DNA of 64,000 nt from Paenibacillus plantiphilus (GCF_927798095.1 NZ_CAKMMF010000022.1:43318-107317), one strand, 5' to 3'. Shown: positions 36,235 through 47,576, counted from the stretch's first letter. Program-made: numbers and translations. Notes: generated by a model from the letters alone, not told the origin.

Positions 36235-37359
36235 TTATTCGAGAAAATCCTTCAAACGCTTGCTGCGGCTTGGATGACGCAGCTTGCGGAGCGCCTTGGC
36301 CTCGATCTGACGAATACGCTCACGCGTAACGCCAAACACTTTGCCTACTTCCTCCAGCGTCCGTGTACGGCCATCATCCAGTCCGAAACGAAGACGAAGC
36401 ACGTTCTCCTCACGCTCGGTCAGCGTATCGAGCACATCCTCCAGCTGCTCCTTGAGCAGCTCGTAAGCGGCAGCATCAGCTGGCGCAAGCGCCTCCTGAT
36501 CCTCAATGAAATCGCCAAGATGCGAATCGTCCTCTTCCCCGATCGGAGTCTCAAGCGATACAGGCTCCTGCGCGATTTTCATGATCTCCCGTACTTTTTC
36601 CGTGCTTAAATCCATCTCTGCCGCAATTTCCTCCGGGCTTGGCTCACGGCCTAGCTCCTGAAGCAGCTGGCGTGATACTCTAACCAGCTTATTAATGGTT
36701 TCCACCATATGTACCGGAATACGAATGGTCCGCGCTTGGTCCGCTATTGCGCGCGTAATCGCCTGCCTGATCCACCATGTAGCATACGTACTGAACTTAA
36801 AGCCCTTCGTGAAGTCGAATTTCTCAACCGCTTTAATAAGTCCCATATTGCCTTCTTGAATGAGATCAAGGAATAACATGCCGCGGCCCACATAACGCTT
36901 CGCTATACTTACGACGAGCCGGAGATTCGCTTCTGCAAGTCTGCGCTTCGCTTCTTCATCGCCAAGCTCGATCCGTTTGGCAAGCTCAATCTCGTCATCC
37001 GCGGACAATAGCGGCACACGCCCGATTTCCTTTAGATACATTCTGACGGGGTCGTTAATTTTAATACCAGGCGGGAGCGCCAAATCATCATCGAAGCTGA
37101 ATTCATCATGCTCGCGCTCTTGCTCTTCCCCCCTGGTAATCGGGTGATCATCATTCTCATTCACAACTTCAATGCCAATCTCATCAAGCTGCTCAAAAAA
37201 CTCATCGATTTGCTCTGGATCCTGGTCGAACGGCGATAGCTTCTCCATAATCTCTTTGTACGTTAAGGAGGACCTTTTCTTACCGTGCTCAATCAGCTGC
37301 TCTTTAACTAGCTCCAGCTTCTGTTCGGTATCCATTTCAGTATGTTGATCATTCGCCAT
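36235..37359 (-). CDS. rpoD: RNA polymerase primary sigma factor SigA
   Basis: 374 residues. Region 1.2 begins [20 protein letters not shown]. The region 2 core is [20 protein letters not shown] with [16 protein letters not shown]. Region 3 follows, and region 4 ends in the helix-turn-helix [20 protein letters not shown]. An acidic N-terminal region 1.1-like segment is present. It is the housekeeping sigma factor. It follows dnaG by 28 bp in the classic macromolecular synthesis operon and ends at a strong terminator. A GGAGG site precedes the ATG. Confidence 0.98.
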   Translation of the reverse strand: MANDQHTEMDTEQKLELVKEQLIEHGKKRSSLTYKEIMEKLSPFDQDPEQIDEFFEQLDEIGIEVVNENDDHPITRGEEQEREHDEFSFDDDLALPPGIKINDPVRMYLKEIGRVPLLSADDEIELAKRIELGDEEAKRRLAEANLRLVVSIAKRYVGRGMLFLDLIQEGNMGLIKAVEKFDFTKGFKFSTYATWWIRQAITRAIADQARTIRIPVHMVETINKLVRVSRQLLQELGREPSPEEIAAEMDLSTEKVREIMKIAQEPVSLETPIGEEDDSHLGDFIEDQEALAPADAAAYELLKEQLEDVLDTLTEREENVLRLRFGLDDGRTRTLEEVGKVFGVTRERIRQIEAKALRKLRHPSRSKRLKDFLE

Positions 37360-37387
37360 ATTCCGACTCCCTCCTCCCTAGAAACGA

Positions 37388-39229
37388 TCATTCCTGCTGT
37401 CCTTTAAGCTTTCTTTCCAGGGCTATAATCTCACTTGCAATTTGTGCCGCCAGCAGCATATCGCCGGAACGTTCCGCTCGCACCATCTCTTCTTTTTTCT
37501 GCTCGATTTCGCGAAATTTCGGCACTTTAACAATTTCTTTTATATAATCTTCAAGCAGATGCTCGTCGAATGGAAAATCATCATCCATCATTAAGATCGA
37601 AGCGGTAGCCCGCTCGAGACGGTCATCCTGAAGCGATGCGATAAACCGGCTTACATTAGGATCATTGCCCTGCGCGTAAAAAGCATATAAATAAGCAGCG
37701 AGCGCTGCGTGATCCTCCACGTTGAAGGCTTCCCCAAGCTTGTCGTGCACCGTACTCGCCGTCTCTGCATCCTGCAGCATGCGTGCCAGCAATCTGCGCT
37801 CCGCCACTTGATAAGCTGGCAGCATCGGCGGCATAGAGGATGGGCGACGGTTTTCATTTCTACCATTATTCCACGAATTGTCGTTATTATCCCTTTGCGG
37901 TTTCATTTTTTGCAGCTGCTGCCAATGCTTGAAGCAGTCCTGTTTCAACGACTCAAGAGATATATCGACCTCACGGGACAATTGTTTGAGATAAAATTCC
38001 CGCTCGGTCGGCGACTCCAATCGGGCAATAATGCCCACAGCCTCCAGCGAATAGTTCTTCCGTCCCTCTTCTTCTAGGAGTATATGGTTTTTTCTAGCAT
38101 ATAGTAGCTTAAATTTTGTGACAGATACAGGATGCTCGATGATCTCCTTCATAAAGAGATGCTTTCCGTTTGCCGTTATATACTCATCCGGGTCCATCCC
38201 TTTGGGAAGCATCGCCACCTGCACCTTCAATCCGGCACGCTCCAGCAATGGAATCGTCTTAAGAACGGCTGCTTGTCCGGCATTATCTCCGTCATAGCAG
38301 ATGATGGCTTCATCTGCATGCCGCTGGAGAATGGTCGCATGCTCCTCCGTCAACGAAGTGCCCATTGAGGCAACCCCGTTGTGAACACCTGCGCTCCAGG
38401 ATTTGATGACATCCATATAGCCTTCGAACAAGACAACACGCCGATTCTTGCGCATGAGCGTCTTTGATTGGTGGAAGTTGTATAGAATCCCGCTCTTATT
38501 GAACAATACGGTTTCTGGCGAGTTCAAATATTTCGGCTGGCTATCGCCCAGCGTTCTGCCGGCGAAAGCAATCACTTTCCCCTCCCGACTCCAGATCGGA
38601 AACATAATGCGGTCGCGAAAACGGTCCAGATAACCGCTGCCGTCCCCTTTGGCAATGAATAAGCCGCCCTTCTCCATTTGCTCCGGATCAAACTGTTTCT
38701 TCTCCAGAAAACGAACCAATGTATCCCACTGAGGAGGCGCATAACCGATCATGAACTGATCAATCTGCTTGTCAGTGACCCCTCTGGAGCGAAGATATTC
38801 CAGAGCCGGTTGTCCGTGTGTCGTATTCTTGAGCAAGTAATTATACAGTTTAGCCGTAAGCTCATGAGCTTCAATCAGCTTATCCCGCTCGCGATGTTCG
38901 GCCGACCCATGATTGTCTGTTGCTCCTGCCCATGTGACGGGAATACCGGCTTCCTCTGCCATTATTCGTACTGCTTCAGGAAAGGAGTAGCCCTCGATTT
39001 CCTCCATGAACTTAATGGAATGCCCACCTATACCGCACCCATAGCAGTAGAAAATCTGCTTCTCCGGCGTAACCGTAAACGATGGCGATTTCTCGGAATG
39101 AAACGGACATAAGCCTTTCATATATTTCCCGTGTTTCGAGAGGTGAACGTACTTCCCTACCGTATCCACGATATCATGATGTCTGAGTACTTCCTCGATA
39201 ATGGATTCTGGTATTCTATTGTAAGCCAT
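37388..39229 (-). CDS. dnaG: DNA primase DnaG
   Basis: 613 residues. The N-terminal zinc-binding domain is visible (CPFHSEKSPSFTVTPEKQ and the following CYGCGIGG, with its HGKYMKGLCPFH context). The RNA polymerase core with Toprim (VVLFEGYMDVI, ICYDGDNAGQAA) follows, then a C-terminal helicase-binding domain. A Gln/Asn-rich linker (about 440-470) separates the last two. It makes RNA primers at the fork. The ATG has a GAAGGTG site. It is in one operon with rpoD. Confidence 0.97.
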   Translation of the reverse strand: MAYNRIPESIIEEVLRHHDIVDTVGKYVHLSKHGKYMKGLCPFHSEKSPSFTVTPEKQIFYCYGCGIGGHSIKFMEEIEGYSFPEAVRIMAEEAGIPVTWAGATDNHGSAEHRERDKLIEAHELTAKLYNYLLKNTTHGQPALEYLRSRGVTDKQIDQFMIGYAPPQWDTLVRFLEKKQFDPEQMEKGGLFIAKGDGSGYLDRFRDRIMFPIWSREGKVIAFAGRTLGDSQPKYLNSPETVLFNKSGILYNFHQSKTLMRKNRRVVLFEGYMDVIKSWSAGVHNGVASMGTSLTEEHATILQRHADEAIICYDGDNAGQAAVLKTIPLLERAGLKVQVAMLPKGMDPDEYITANGKHLFMKEIIEHPVSVTKFKLLYARKNHILLEEEGRKNYSLEAVGIIARLESPTEREFYLKQLSREVDISLESLKQDCFKHWQQLQKMKPQRDNNDNSWNNGRNENRRPSSMPPMLPAYQVAERRLLARMLQDAETASTVHDKLGEAFNVEDHAALAAYLYAFYAQGNDPNVSRFIASLQDDRLERATASILMMDDDFPFDEHLLEDYIKEIVKVPKFREIEQKKEEMVRAERSGDMLLAAQIASEIIALERKLKGQQE

Positions 39230-39270
39230 ACACCTTCACCTTCATCCTAAATGACACGTATAACTATTCG

Positions 39271-39738
39271 CTACCGTTCATCATTCTCCTGCCGATTGCG
39301 CAAAACTTTTGTCAGCTTTTGCTGAAACAGCTCGCGGTCCTCGTCCTTCATTGCTCTAGGCCCCTTGGATCTGCCTCCGCTTCGTCTCAGCTTGGCCAGC
39401 TCATGCCGCCGCGCCATCAGGAAATCGATGTTCCCGTCATCGTATTGCTGGCCTCGCGGCGATAATGCAATCGCTCCCTTGGCCAGCACGATTGTCGCCA
39501 GTCCAAAGTCCTGCGTTACAACAATGTCTCCTCTTGCAACATGATTGGAAATATAGAGGTCCACCGACTGGTCGCTTCGGTCAACCTGCACAATAGTTAC
39601 CCCTGCCTCCGGCTCAAGCCGGTGATCGTAGGATGCAACCATTAGCACAGGTGCAGCAAATTTGCGTGCCACATCAATGATTTGACGCTTTACCGGGCAC
39701 GCATCGGCATCCACTACAATCGTAGGAATAGTTGTCAC
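39271..39738 (-). CDS. yqxD: DUF188 (YaiI/YqxD) family protein
   Basis: 155 residues. The N-terminus TIVVDADACPVKRQIIDVA has the conserved DADACP motif, followed by DLYISNHVARGDIVVTQDFGLA, typical of the PIN-like DUF188 family. Biochemical function is not established. It sits immediately upstream of dnaG, as yqxD does in Bacillus subtilis. It is probably in the same transcript as dnaG-rpoD. Confidence 0.92.
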   Translation of the reverse strand: MTTIPTIVVDADACPVKRQIIDVARKFAAPVLMVASYDHRLEPEAGVTIVQVDRSDQSVDLYISNHVARGDIVVTQDFGLATIVLAKGAIALSPRGQQYDDGNIDFLMARRHELAKLRRSGGRSKGPRAMKDEDRELFQQKLTKVLRNRQENDER

Positions 39739-39819
39739 GATTTATGCATCACCGCATCTTCTTCTAAAGTACCGTACTATTATATACGGCATATTATGAA
39801 AAAATCCTGCTTAGCGCCG

Positions 39820-40653
39820 TCAAAGCTGTTTTCGGCTGTCAATCGACTGTATACATTCCATGATGAGGCTTGCAGTCTCCTCTACCGCCCGATGCGATAC
39901 ATCGATGACGGCACAGCCGATGCGCTCCATAATTTCTGCCGCATAGGACAGTTCCCGTTCGATTCGGGCAGGGGTCGCGTAAGCTGCGCTGTTAGGCAGG
40001 CCAAGCGCTTTCAGCCGTTCCTTGCGAATGACATTCAAATAATTGACATCAATCGTAAGCCCAATGATCTTCTCCTTCGGAATGCTGAATATTTCCGCCG
40101 GCGGCGACAGCTCAGGCATTAACGGCACGTTGGCAACCTTGAATTTCTTATGCGCCAAGTACATCGACAGCGGAGTTTTCGACGTTCTGGAGACGCCTAC
40201 CAGCACGATATCGGCTTTAAGGATTCCCATTGTATCCCGCATATCATCATACTTAACGGCAAATTCTACAGCCTCGACCTTGCGGAAGTAATCCTCGTCG
40301 AGCACATGATTAAGACCCGGCTCCTGCCTGGATTTCCTTCTTGTCTTCTCCTCAAGACTGTTGACCAGCGGTCCCAATAAATCGATAGCCGTAACCTTAT
40401 GCAGCTCGGCAAACCGGATCAAGGCAGAGCGAAGATGCGGAATGACGAGTGTATACAATAATATCGCATTATGCTCCTTCGCCCCAATCACTACACGCTC
40501 CAGTGTCGCTTCATCATGTATAAATGCCGCTCTTCGGATATCGGCGTAGATCGGATGAAATTGAGCGACCGCCGCCCGAATGACAAGCTCGCCTGTATCA
40601 CCGGCAGAATCCGAGACGACATAGATGATCACCTCAGGCTTTAAATCGGCCAT
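39820..40653 (-). CDS. yqfL: Pyruvate, phosphate dikinase regulatory protein (YqfL/PpsR-type)
   Basis: 277 residues. The motif VLVGVSRTSKTPLSMYLA is the P-loop-like signature of the DUF299 bifunctional kinase/phosphorylase, and VVSDSAGDTGE starts the protein. Such enzymes control PPDK or PEP synthase by ADP-dependent phosphorylation of a threonine. In Bacillus relatives it is also described as a CcpN partner (YqfL). No PPDK gene is in the window. A TTG five codons upstream opens the frame, but the ATG at 40653 has GGAG at a normal distance. It follows glyS by 39 bp. Confidence 0.92.
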   Translation of the reverse strand: MADLKPEVIIYVVSDSAGDTGELVIRAAVAQFHPIYADIRRAAFIHDEATLERVVIGAKEHNAILLYTLVIPHLRSALIRFAELHKVTAIDLLGPLVNSLEEKTRRKSRQEPGLNHVLDEDYFRKVEAVEFAVKYDDMRDTMGILKADIVLVGVSRTSKTPLSMYLAHKKFKVANVPLMPELSPPAEIFSIPKEKIIGLTIDVNYLNVIRKERLKALGLPNSAAYATPARIERELSYAAEIMERIGCAVIDVSHRAVEETASLIMECIQSIDSRKQL

Positions 40654-40692
40654 CGAATCACGCTCCAATCAAAGTTTTGCGGGAGTTGCCAT

Positions 40693-42774
40693 TTACCAGA
40701 CAAGCTTGGAGAAGTCGGCTACATCATTGATTTGCTCGGCAATGACTGCCAGAGTCGCCAGCCTGTTGTTCCGAACGGCTTCATCCTCAGCCATAACCAT
40801 GACCCCGTCGAAGTAATGGTTGATGGCATCCTTCAAACCGGCAAGCTTAGCAATTGCCCGGGCAGTTTGAGCAGATTGAATCGCTGCGGCAATCTCGTCT
40901 CTAACCGACAGCCATGCCTCATACAGCTCTTTTTCCGTATGATCCGCAAACAATTCCGGCTTTACTTCTTTAGACGTTGCTTTTGAAGCAAGGTTGCAGA
41001 TACGAGTCAAGGCATCTACAACAGCCTTGAATTCATCACGTCGTTCCCCTGCGGCGGCTGCTGTCAGCGCGGCAGCGCGATCGATCGTTCTGCCAAGATC
41101 GTTGTAGCCGCTAGCCATTGCCGCATCGATGACATCGTAGCGAATCCCCTGCTCCGTCAACACATTTTTAACGCGCAGACCGAAAAACTCATACAATTCC
41201 TTACGAATATCGTCCACATCGCGTTTCAACGTTTTTGCCGCATGCACCTCAATGGCGAGTCCGAACAATACATCAAGCGACAGCGGAAGCTCATGAGCCA
41301 GAATAATTTGTACGATACCGGCAGCCTGACGGCGAAGCGCATAAGGATCCTGCGAGCCTGTTGGAATGATGCCAATTGAGAAGCAGCCTGCAATCGTATC
41401 TATTTTGTCCGCCAGACTTACTAATGCGCCTGCCCATGAGGCCGGTGCACGGTCTCCTGCAAAACGCGGCTGATAATGCTCATTGATCGCTTGCGCCACC
41501 TCTTCCCGCTCTCCGGCTTTACGCGCATAATCCTCGCCCATAATGCCCTGCAGCTCAGGAAATTCATAGACCATCTGAGTTACGAGATCGAATTTGCATA
41601 TCAGCGCAGTTCTCGCGGTATCCTCCGAAACCTGCGCATCTGCGCCCAGCGTATCCGCAAGCTTCACAGCAATGGCATGAATGCGGCGTACTTTATCGGC
41701 CACTGTTCCAAGCTCCTCATGATAAACGATGTTCTCCAGCTTTGCGAGCGCATCGTCGATGGCAAGCTTCTGATCCTCAGCGTAGAAAAATTTCGCGTCA
41801 GACAGCCGTGCGCGAAGCACCTTCTCATTCCCCTTAGCTACCGCTTCGATAGCATCGCGATTGCCGTTGCGCACAGTGACGAAGAACGGCAGCAGCTTGC
41901 CCCCATCATCAAGCACCGGGAAATACCGCTGATGCTCCCTCATAGAGGTGACGAGCACCTCCTGCGGAATGTTAAGGAAGGACGGATCAAACTTGCCGAA
42001 AAGCACGCTCGGATATTCGACGAGGAACAATACCTCCTCAAGCAAATCCTCCTTCACGGCAATTTGCCAGCCTTGCTCGGCGGCAAGCGCATGAATGCCC
42101 TCCATGATCATGCCTTCCCGCTCGGTGACATTCACGATGACATGCTGAGCCCGAAGCTGCTCGACATATTGAGACGGCTGCGCGATGACAGCTTCTCCGC
42201 CAAGGAAGCGATGGCCGCGCGTCACATTGCCGCCCTGCACACCGGTAATTTCAAGCGGAATAATATCCTCTCCGAACAGAGCGACAAGCCAGCGGATCGG
42301 GCGGACAAAACGAAGCTCATGACTGCCCCAGCGCATATTTTTCGGAAACGACATCGAGGTAATCAGAGACGACAAGCCTTCAGGCAGCACATCGCTCGTT
42401 ACTGTGCCGATGCTGCTCTTGTTCGCGTAAATATATTCAACGCCGCCCAGCTCCTTGAAGTAGAACGAATGGGGCTCGACGCCTTGACTTCTTGCGAAGC
42501 CCAGCGCGGCCTTGCTCCAGTTCCCTTCGGCATCCTGCGCGATTTTGCGGGAAGGACCCTTCACTTCCTCGTTCACATCGGCCTGCTTCTCCTCCACATC
42601 ATGGATAAGAACAGCAATTCGGCGCGGTGTTCCGTAAGCCTCAACCTCACCATGGCCGATACGGGCCGATTCCAGCCATTTGACCGTTTTCTCCTTCAAT
42701 TGGTTCATGGCGCCGCGAACGAAACGGGCAGGAACCTCTTCAAGACCGACCTCAAGCAATAAATCCTTAGCCAT
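40693..42774 (-). CDS. glyS: Glycyl-tRNA synthetase beta subunit
   Basis: 693 residues, normal length. Typical parts are [20 protein letters not shown] at the start, [21 protein letters not shown] in the middle and the C-terminal anticodon-binding helical domain. Together with GlyQ it forms the alpha2beta2 enzyme. Its start overlaps the end of glyQ by eight bases, so translation is coupled. The expression of both is set by the T-box upstream of glyQ. Confidence 0.97.
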   Translation of the reverse strand: MAKDLLLEVGLEEVPARFVRGAMNQLKEKTVKWLESARIGHGEVEAYGTPRRIAVLIHDVEEKQADVNEEVKGPSRKIAQDAEGNWSKAALGFARSQGVEPHSFYFKELGGVEYIYANKSSIGTVTSDVLPEGLSSLITSMSFPKNMRWGSHELRFVRPIRWLVALFGEDIIPLEITGVQGGNVTRGHRFLGGEAVIAQPSQYVEQLRAQHVIVNVTEREGMIMEGIHALAAEQGWQIAVKEDLLEEVLFLVEYPSVLFGKFDPSFLNIPQEVLVTSMREHQRYFPVLDDGGKLLPFFVTVRNGNRDAIEAVAKGNEKVLRARLSDAKFFYAEDQKLAIDDALAKLENIVYHEELGTVADKVRRIHAIAVKLADTLGADAQVSEDTARTALICKFDLVTQMVYEFPELQGIMGEDYARKAGEREEVAQAINEHYQPRFAGDRAPASWAGALVSLADKIDTIAGCFSIGIIPTGSQDPYALRRQAAGIVQIILAHELPLSLDVLFGLAIEVHAAKTLKRDVDDIRKELYEFFGLRVKNVLTEQGIRYDVIDAAMASGYNDLGRTIDRAAALTAAAAGERRDEFKAVVDALTRICNLASKATSKEVKPELFADHTEKELYEAWLSVRDEIAAAIQSAQTARAIAKLAGLKDAINHYFDGVMVMAEDEAVRNNRLATLAVIAEQINDVADFSKLVW

Positions 42775-43654
42775 TAGCGTTCACCCCTTTCTTCAACAGC
42801 GGGAAGCCGAGACGCTCGCGCTCCTCCAAATAAGTAGCCGCGCAGGAGCGAGCCAAATTGCGGACACGCATAATATAACCTGTGCGCTCTGTTACGCTAA
42901 TTGCTCCGCGAGCATCAAGCAGGTTGAATGTATGCGAGCATTTCAGCACATAATCATAAGCCGGGAATACAAGCTTCTGTTCCATCGTTCGCTTCGCTTC
43001 TTCCTCGTACATATTGAACAGCGAGAACAGCATCGCGACATCGGATGTTTCGAACGTATATTTGGAATGCTCGTACTCTGGCTGGAGGAAGACATCGCCA
43101 TAGGTTACACCTTCCACCCATTCCAGGTCGAATACATTTTCCTTGTCTTGAATATAGGACGCCAGACGTTCCATCCCGTACGTAATCTCAACTGCAACCG
43201 GATTTGCGTCAATACCGCCAACCTGCTGGAAATAAGTGAACTGCGTAATTTCCATGCCATCCAGCCATACTTCCCAGCCAAGGCCCCAAGCGCCCAGCGT
43301 CGGCGATTCCCAGTTGTCCTCAACAAAGCGAATATCATGCTTGAGCGGATCAATTCCGAGTCTGCTTAAGCTTTCGAGATACAGCTCCTGAATATTGTCT
43401 GGCGACGGCTTCAAAATAACCTGAAACTGATGATGCTGGTACAGCCGATTCGGGTTCTCGCCGTATCTGCCATCCGCCGGGCGGCGGGAAGGCTCCACAT
43501 AAGCGACATTCCACGGCTCCGGCCCTATTGTCCGCAGGAAGGTCATCGGGTTCATCGTTCCCGCACCTTTCTCAACATCATACGGCTGAACGAGAATACA
43601 ATTCTGCTCGGCCCAAAACTGCTGCAATGTCAAAATCATACCTTGAAAATTCAT
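42767..43654 (-). CDS. glyQ: Glycyl-tRNA synthetase alpha subunit
   Basis: 295 residues, the standard alpha-subunit length. It carries the class II catalytic core: [39 protein letters not shown] and [20 protein letters not shown]. It charges tRNA-Gly. An AAGGAGAG site precedes the ATG. The gene follows a T-box leader with a glycine (GGC) specifier. Confidence 0.98.
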   Translation of the reverse strand: MNFQGMILTLQQFWAEQNCILVQPYDVEKGAGTMNPMTFLRTIGPEPWNVAYVEPSRRPADGRYGENPNRLYQHHQFQVILKPSPDNIQELYLESLSRLGIDPLKHDIRFVEDNWESPTLGAWGLGWEVWLDGMEITQFTYFQQVGGIDANPVAVEITYGMERLASYIQDKENVFDLEWVEGVTYGDVFLQPEYEHSKYTFETSDVAMLFSLFNMYEEEAKRTMEQKLVFPAYDYVLKCSHTFNLLDARGAISVTERTGYIMRVRNLARSCAATYLEERERLGFPLLKKGVNANG

Positions 43655-43719
43655 TACGCGCGTCTCTCCTTATTGGTCAACTATTGGCGCACATCAGACA
43701 GCTGTATAAGACGATATCA

Positions 43720-43960
43720 CAAAAAGCTCCCGTCCACTACGTCTGATGACAGACATAGGGACGAGAGCTGTTCTCCCGCGGTTCCACCCTACTTGGCTTC
43801 CTCTCGCACATTAGCGCGATGCAGGAAACCCGCTTTCAAATTCGCAAACTCCGGAGCGCCTTTCGTCTAGTCCGTCCTTCCGGGCTCTCACCTCCCCCGG
43901 ATCGCTGATACTCTATAGGCCGTAACCGACTACTTTCTCCATCATCGTTCCATATACATG
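43720..43960 (-). promoter_or_regulatory. Glycine T-box riboswitch
   Basis: The T-box core AGGGTGGAACCGCGGG lies at 43790-43775. The specifier region reads CGAAAGGCGCTCC, so GGC at 43860-43858 is the likely glycine codon. The AGTA motif of stem I lies near its 5' end. A terminator with arms CTCTCGTCCC and GGACGGGAGC, then TTTTT, ends the leader. Uncharged tRNA-Gly would stabilise the antiterminator and let glyQS be read. Confidence 0.93.
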
Positions 43961-43967
43961 ATATTAT

Positions 43968-43996
43968 ATCATATCTAATATCTGATTGCTTGTCAA
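43968..43996 (-). promoter_or_regulatory. Promoter of glyQS leader
   Basis: TTGACA (43996-43991) and TATGAT (43973-43968) are 17 bp apart, upstream of the T-box leader. The rest of the gap to the MATE gene shows nothing else. Confidence 0.8.
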
Positions 43997-44089
43997 CTCA
44001 CAACTATTTCCGCCCACAACTATTTCCGCTGTCATTCTAACCTAATTATCGATTCAACCTGCTCTGCCAAGCCAGATCTATCCTGCCGA

Positions 44090-45508
44090 TTAAAAGGCAG
44101 CCCCATTCGCATTCTCGTTCTTCTTCAATGCAGCGTCTTCGGATCGAAATGCTTCCGCGAAAGCAAGCTTGCTGCGATGCTTGCGCCAACGGAAAAAGCA
44201 TAGTATGCCCCTTGTATATTCATCCAGAATCATGCCGACATAGATCCCGTACAATCCCCATTCCAGACCGATGCCCAGTACGAAGGCCAGACCTACCGCG
44301 ATAATCCACATGCTGGTCAGCGCGGTCATCATGACATAGCGTCCGTCGCCAATCGCATTAAGCGATTGCCCAAGCGCCATATTGAGCATTTTACCCGGCT
44401 GCAGCGCAAGATTGAGCCATAGAAGCGCAACAACCATCTCAATAATCCATTCATCATCCGTGAAAGTTGTAATGATGGGGCTGCGGAACAAGATGAGCAG
44501 GAGCGTATTCGCCAGCACGATCAGAATACCGAAGCCCAGCACGCGATAAGCGCTATAATAAGCTTCCTTTAGCTTGTTTGCCCCATACAAGTGAGCAATC
44601 TGGATTTGAACAGCCAGCGCCAGCGACCAGCCGAATAGAAAGGCAAACGACTCCATCGTATTCATATACGTACGGGCAGCAAGCGGAAGCTGCCCCATGG
44701 AGGCAACCATGCTAAAGAGCACCACTTGCGAGATCGTCCAGGAGGCTCCGTTCATACTAAGCGGCCAACCGATCTTGACGATTTCCTTCAGCAGTTTGCG
44801 GTTGAAGCTGACAAATTCCCGCAGCACAATCGGCGTTCCAAAGGCGTTGCGAAACATCCAGTACTGGAACAGCAAGGCGACAAAACGGCTTATGACCGTC
44901 GAGATCGCAATACCGAACAAACCCCACTGCGGAAACCCGAAGGCGCCGAAAATAAAAGCATAATTCAATACAATGTGCAAAATATTCATTCCGATAGAAA
45001 CATACATCGGTGAGCGTGTATCGCCAGTACTGCGAACCGCAGAGCTGAGCGACAAATTAAGCGCAAGCAGAATAATGCCGCCGCCCACAATGGACAGATA
45101 AGTGTAGGACATTTCCTTCAGATCGTCCGGCACTTGCAGAATCGATGCAAAGGTGTGGGAGGAGGTTGCCAGCAGCACACTAACCCCGATGCCTATAATC
45201 GCGGTCAATGCGACCGACATCACGCCAATCTTTCGCGCATCCGCTGCTCTTCCAGAGCCAAGCTTCTGGGAAATAAGAATACCCGCTCCTCCGCAAATAA
45301 GTGTAAACAAAATAACGACCGCATTAAAAAACTGATTCGCTATGCCGACAACAGCAACAGCGTCGTCCGAGATACGGCTTACCATTAAGGTGTCCGCAGT
45401 TCCCAGCATGAATTGAAGCATCATCTCAACCATAATCGGCCATGTAAGCGCCCATATGGCCGGTGTCTCTTGTCTCAATTTCTCGTGTTGAACATTTCCT
45501 TTGGCCAT
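44090..45508 (-). CDS. MATE family efflux transporter
   Basis: 472 residues with 12 predicted membrane helices. The N-terminal LTWPIMVEMMLQFMLGTADTL, the loop GAGILISQKLGSGR and the second-half MNGASWTISQVVLFSM match the NorM/DinF-type family, which exports cationic compounds by Na+ or H+ exchange. The substrate is unknown. It is inserted in the otherwise conserved recO-glyQ interval. A ribosome binding site AAAGGATGG lies about 12 bases upstream. A decayed, different MATE gene is at 58.2-58.8 kb. Confidence 0.93.
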   Translation of the reverse strand: MAKGNVQHEKLRQETPAIWALTWPIMVEMMLQFMLGTADTLMVSRISDDAVAVVGIANQFFNAVVILFTLICGGAGILISQKLGSGRAADARKIGVMSVALTAIIGIGVSVLLATSSHTFASILQVPDDLKEMSYTYLSIVGGGIILLALNLSLSSAVRSTGDTRSPMYVSIGMNILHIVLNYAFIFGAFGFPQWGLFGIAISTVISRFVALLFQYWMFRNAFGTPIVLREFVSFNRKLLKEIVKIGWPLSMNGASWTISQVVLFSMVASMGQLPLAARTYMNTMESFAFLFGWSLALAVQIQIAHLYGANKLKEAYYSAYRVLGFGILIVLANTLLLILFRSPIITTFTDDEWIIEMVVALLWLNLALQPGKMLNMALGQSLNAIGDGRYVMMTALTSMWIIAVGLAFVLGIGLEWGLYGIYVGMILDEYTRGILCFFRWRKHRSKLAFAEAFRSEDAALKKNENANGAAF

Positions 45509-45590
45509 AGAGCTTCAATCCATCCTTTCACTCTGAACGAACTGATTGTATGCTCTTAGCCAGCGAAAGGTCAACGTCCTGAATATGTCC

Positions 45591-46337
45591 CTACAATGGG
45601 AATTTATCCATCTGATCCAGAAAAGAGCGTGATTTCAGCGTCAAGCCTAAATTAGCATCCACTAAGAGCCGCATAGCTCGCTTAAGCTCTCCTTTTGTTT
45701 CCTCTTTCACCTGAATCGATCCCAAACGGCGCAAATCCATTCTTCTGAACAGCCTTAGCAGCTTGAGCGCACCGTCGCCCAGCGGTTGAGCGAATGAATC
45801 TTTGTACCCGCACCTGCTGCACAGGACGCCGCCGGAGTGGGCGCTGAGCGACATGGAGCCGACTACATTTCCGCAGGACACACAGGCATCGAATACCGGA
45901 CCATACCCCATCACCTCAAGGATTCGCATCTCATAAAGCTGTGTAATAATTGCCGCATCCTTCCCTTCCGCATAAGCGGCCATGCAAGCCTTAAGCTGTT
46001 CGAAAATATAACCGCTGGACTCATCCTCCTGCAAGGCGCGGTCCGTCAGCTCTGCTGCATATGACGCATATGCCGCCAGCTCAAGCCGCTCACGCAAAAG
46101 ATGGTGAGATTCAATAATCTCACCATGTGTCAACGTACCTAGCCCGCTATTGCGAAAAAACAAAAATTCACCGTGCGTAAACAATTGCGCGAGCGAGCCA
46201 TGACGGCTCTTTGTTTTTTTAGCTCCGCGAACAATGATGCCGACCTTGCCGTTCGTACGTGTCAGTACGTTAATAATTTTATTGCCTTCCCCGTAATCCA
46301 TGCTCCGGATGACAATGCCTTCAACCCGGTACTGCAT
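45591..46337 (-). CDS. recO: DNA repair protein RecO
   Basis: 248 residues. The N-terminal OB fold (about 1-80, IVIRSMDYGEGNKIINVLTR) is followed by a helical domain, and four cysteines form a zinc site (ACVSCGNVVG and LCSRCGYKD). It loads RecA with RecR in recombinational repair. A GGGGAGAA site precedes the ATG. It closes the era-yqzL-recO run. Confidence 0.95.
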   Translation of the reverse strand: MQYRVEGIVIRSMDYGEGNKIINVLTRTNGKVGIIVRGAKKTKSRHGSLAQLFTHGEFLFFRNSGLGTLTHGEIIESHHLLRERLELAAYASYAAELTDRALQEDESSGYIFEQLKACMAAYAEGKDAAIITQLYEMRILEVMGYGPVFDACVSCGNVVGSMSLSAHSGGVLCSRCGYKDSFAQPLGDGALKLLRLFRRMDLRRLGSIQVKEETKGELKRAMRLLVDANLGLTLKSRSFLDQMDKFPL

Positions 46338-46393
46338 AGCGTTTCTCCCCTAACCTGCGCTTGCTTGCGCGGCCTGACTGCCCAACCCATTAT

Positions 46394-46540
46394 TCACATA
46401 CCTTCGAGCTCTGAGGCAGCTTCACCGTCTTCTTCCTCGTCCACGCCGTCCACTGCCTGCAGGCCATCCATCTCTTTATAAAGTAAAAAAGCGTCCACGT
46501 CCCCTGTCAGCGCAAAATACTTCCACGAAAAGTCTCGCAT
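46394..46540 (-). CDS. yqzL: YqzL family small protein
   Basis: 48 residues, MRDFSWKYFALTGDVDAFLLYKE followed by a very acidic C-terminus. The start fits the YqzL family, found between era and recO in Bacillales, though the acidic tail is longer than in most. Function is unknown. The start codon has a GAGGGATG site seven bases away. It is too short for most gene finders and easy to miss. Confidence 0.85.
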   Translation of the reverse strand: MRDFSWKYFALTGDVDAFLLYKEMDGLQAVDGVDEEEDGEAASELEGM

Positions 46541-46661
46541 TCGTATTCATCCCTCTCCGCGATCAGAAATGCTGCATACGGATAGAATGCGATGTTCAGG
46601 GCCGGCCTATGCGAAGCATAAAAGGGCATGAAACCCTTAAATTGGATGCCCATTCAAATTA

Positions 46662-47576
46662 TCAGTCGTTGCGGAATCCAAGATCCTTCAATACGCGGTC
46701 ATGGTTGCGCCAATCCTTCTTCACCTTTACCCACAGCTCCAGAAAGACGCGCGATCCCAGCAGCAGCTCGATGTCACGCCTTGCCAGCCTGCCAACCTCT
46801 TTCAGCAGCGCGCCCTGCTTGCCGATGACGATGCCCTTCTGCGAATCCCGTTCGACGAAAATTACGGCGCCGATGCTGACCACGCCATTCTCCTGAACGC
46901 GCATATCCTCAATGGAAACAGCAATCGAATGGGGAATTTCTTCCCTTGTTTGATGCAGAATTTTTTCGCGGATCAATTCGGCGCAAACGAACTGCTCCGG
47001 ATGGTCAGTCACTTGATCAGCAGGATAATATTGCGGTCCTTCCGGCAAATATTTGGTCAACACATCCAGCAGCGTATTTACATTATTGCCCTGCAGAGCC
47101 GAAATCGGCACAACTTCAGCAAAATCATGCAATGCGCTATACTGCGCTATAAGCGGCAGCAGCGCCTCTGGATGAATTTTGTCGATTTTGTTCATAACGA
47201 GAATAACCGGTGTTTTGACATTTTTCAGCTGCTCGATAATAAAACGGTCTCCGCCGCCCAGACCTTCCGATGCGTCAATAAGAAACAGCGCTGCGTCAAC
47301 CTCGCCCAATGTTCCCACGGCAGCCTTCACCATGAAATCGCCAAGCTTCGATTGCGGCTTGTGAATGCCTGGCGTATCCAGAAATACAATTTGCTTGTTT
47401 TCCTTCGTATAGACGCCATGAATCTTATTGCGCGTTGTTTGCGGCTTGTCCGACATAATCGCAATCTTCTGACCGATCATTTCGTTGATGAGGGTAGATT
47501 TGCCCACATTGGGACGGCCGACAATCGCGACGAAACCCGAATGAAACTTCTCCTTGCCTTTTGTTGATCCACTCAT
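46662..47576 (-). CDS. era: GTPase Era
   Basis: 304 residues. The G domain has [17 protein letters not shown] (G1), the [14 protein letters not shown] motif (G3) and VMNKIDKI (G4). The KH domain at the C-terminus has [21 protein letters not shown]. It binds the 3' end of 16S rRNA and helps 30S maturation. It sits in the conserved ybeY-dgkA-cdd-era-yqzL-recO order. Confidence 0.97.
   Translation of the reverse strand: MSGSTKGKEKFHSGFVAIVGRPNVGKSTLINEMIGQKIAIMSDKPQTTRNKIHGVYTKENKQIVFLDTPGIHKPQSKLGDFMVKAAVGTLGEVDAALFLIDASEGLGGGDRFIIEQLKNVKTPVILVMNKIDKIHPEALLPLIAQYSALHDFAEVVPISALQGNNVNTLLDVLTKYLPEGPQYYPADQVTDHPEQFVCAELIREKILHQTREEIPHSIAVSIEDMRVQENGVVSIGAVIFVERDSQKGIVIGKQGALLKEVGRLARRDIELLLGSRVFLELWVKVKKDWRNHDRVLKDLGFRND

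Noticed and set aside
41476..42762. Long plus-strand open frame (428 codons)
   Set aside because: Antisense to glyS, shadow frame of the codon bias.
43720..43960. tRNA gene
   Set aside because: The GC-rich structured region is a T-box leader with a clear T-box core and terminator, not a tRNA.
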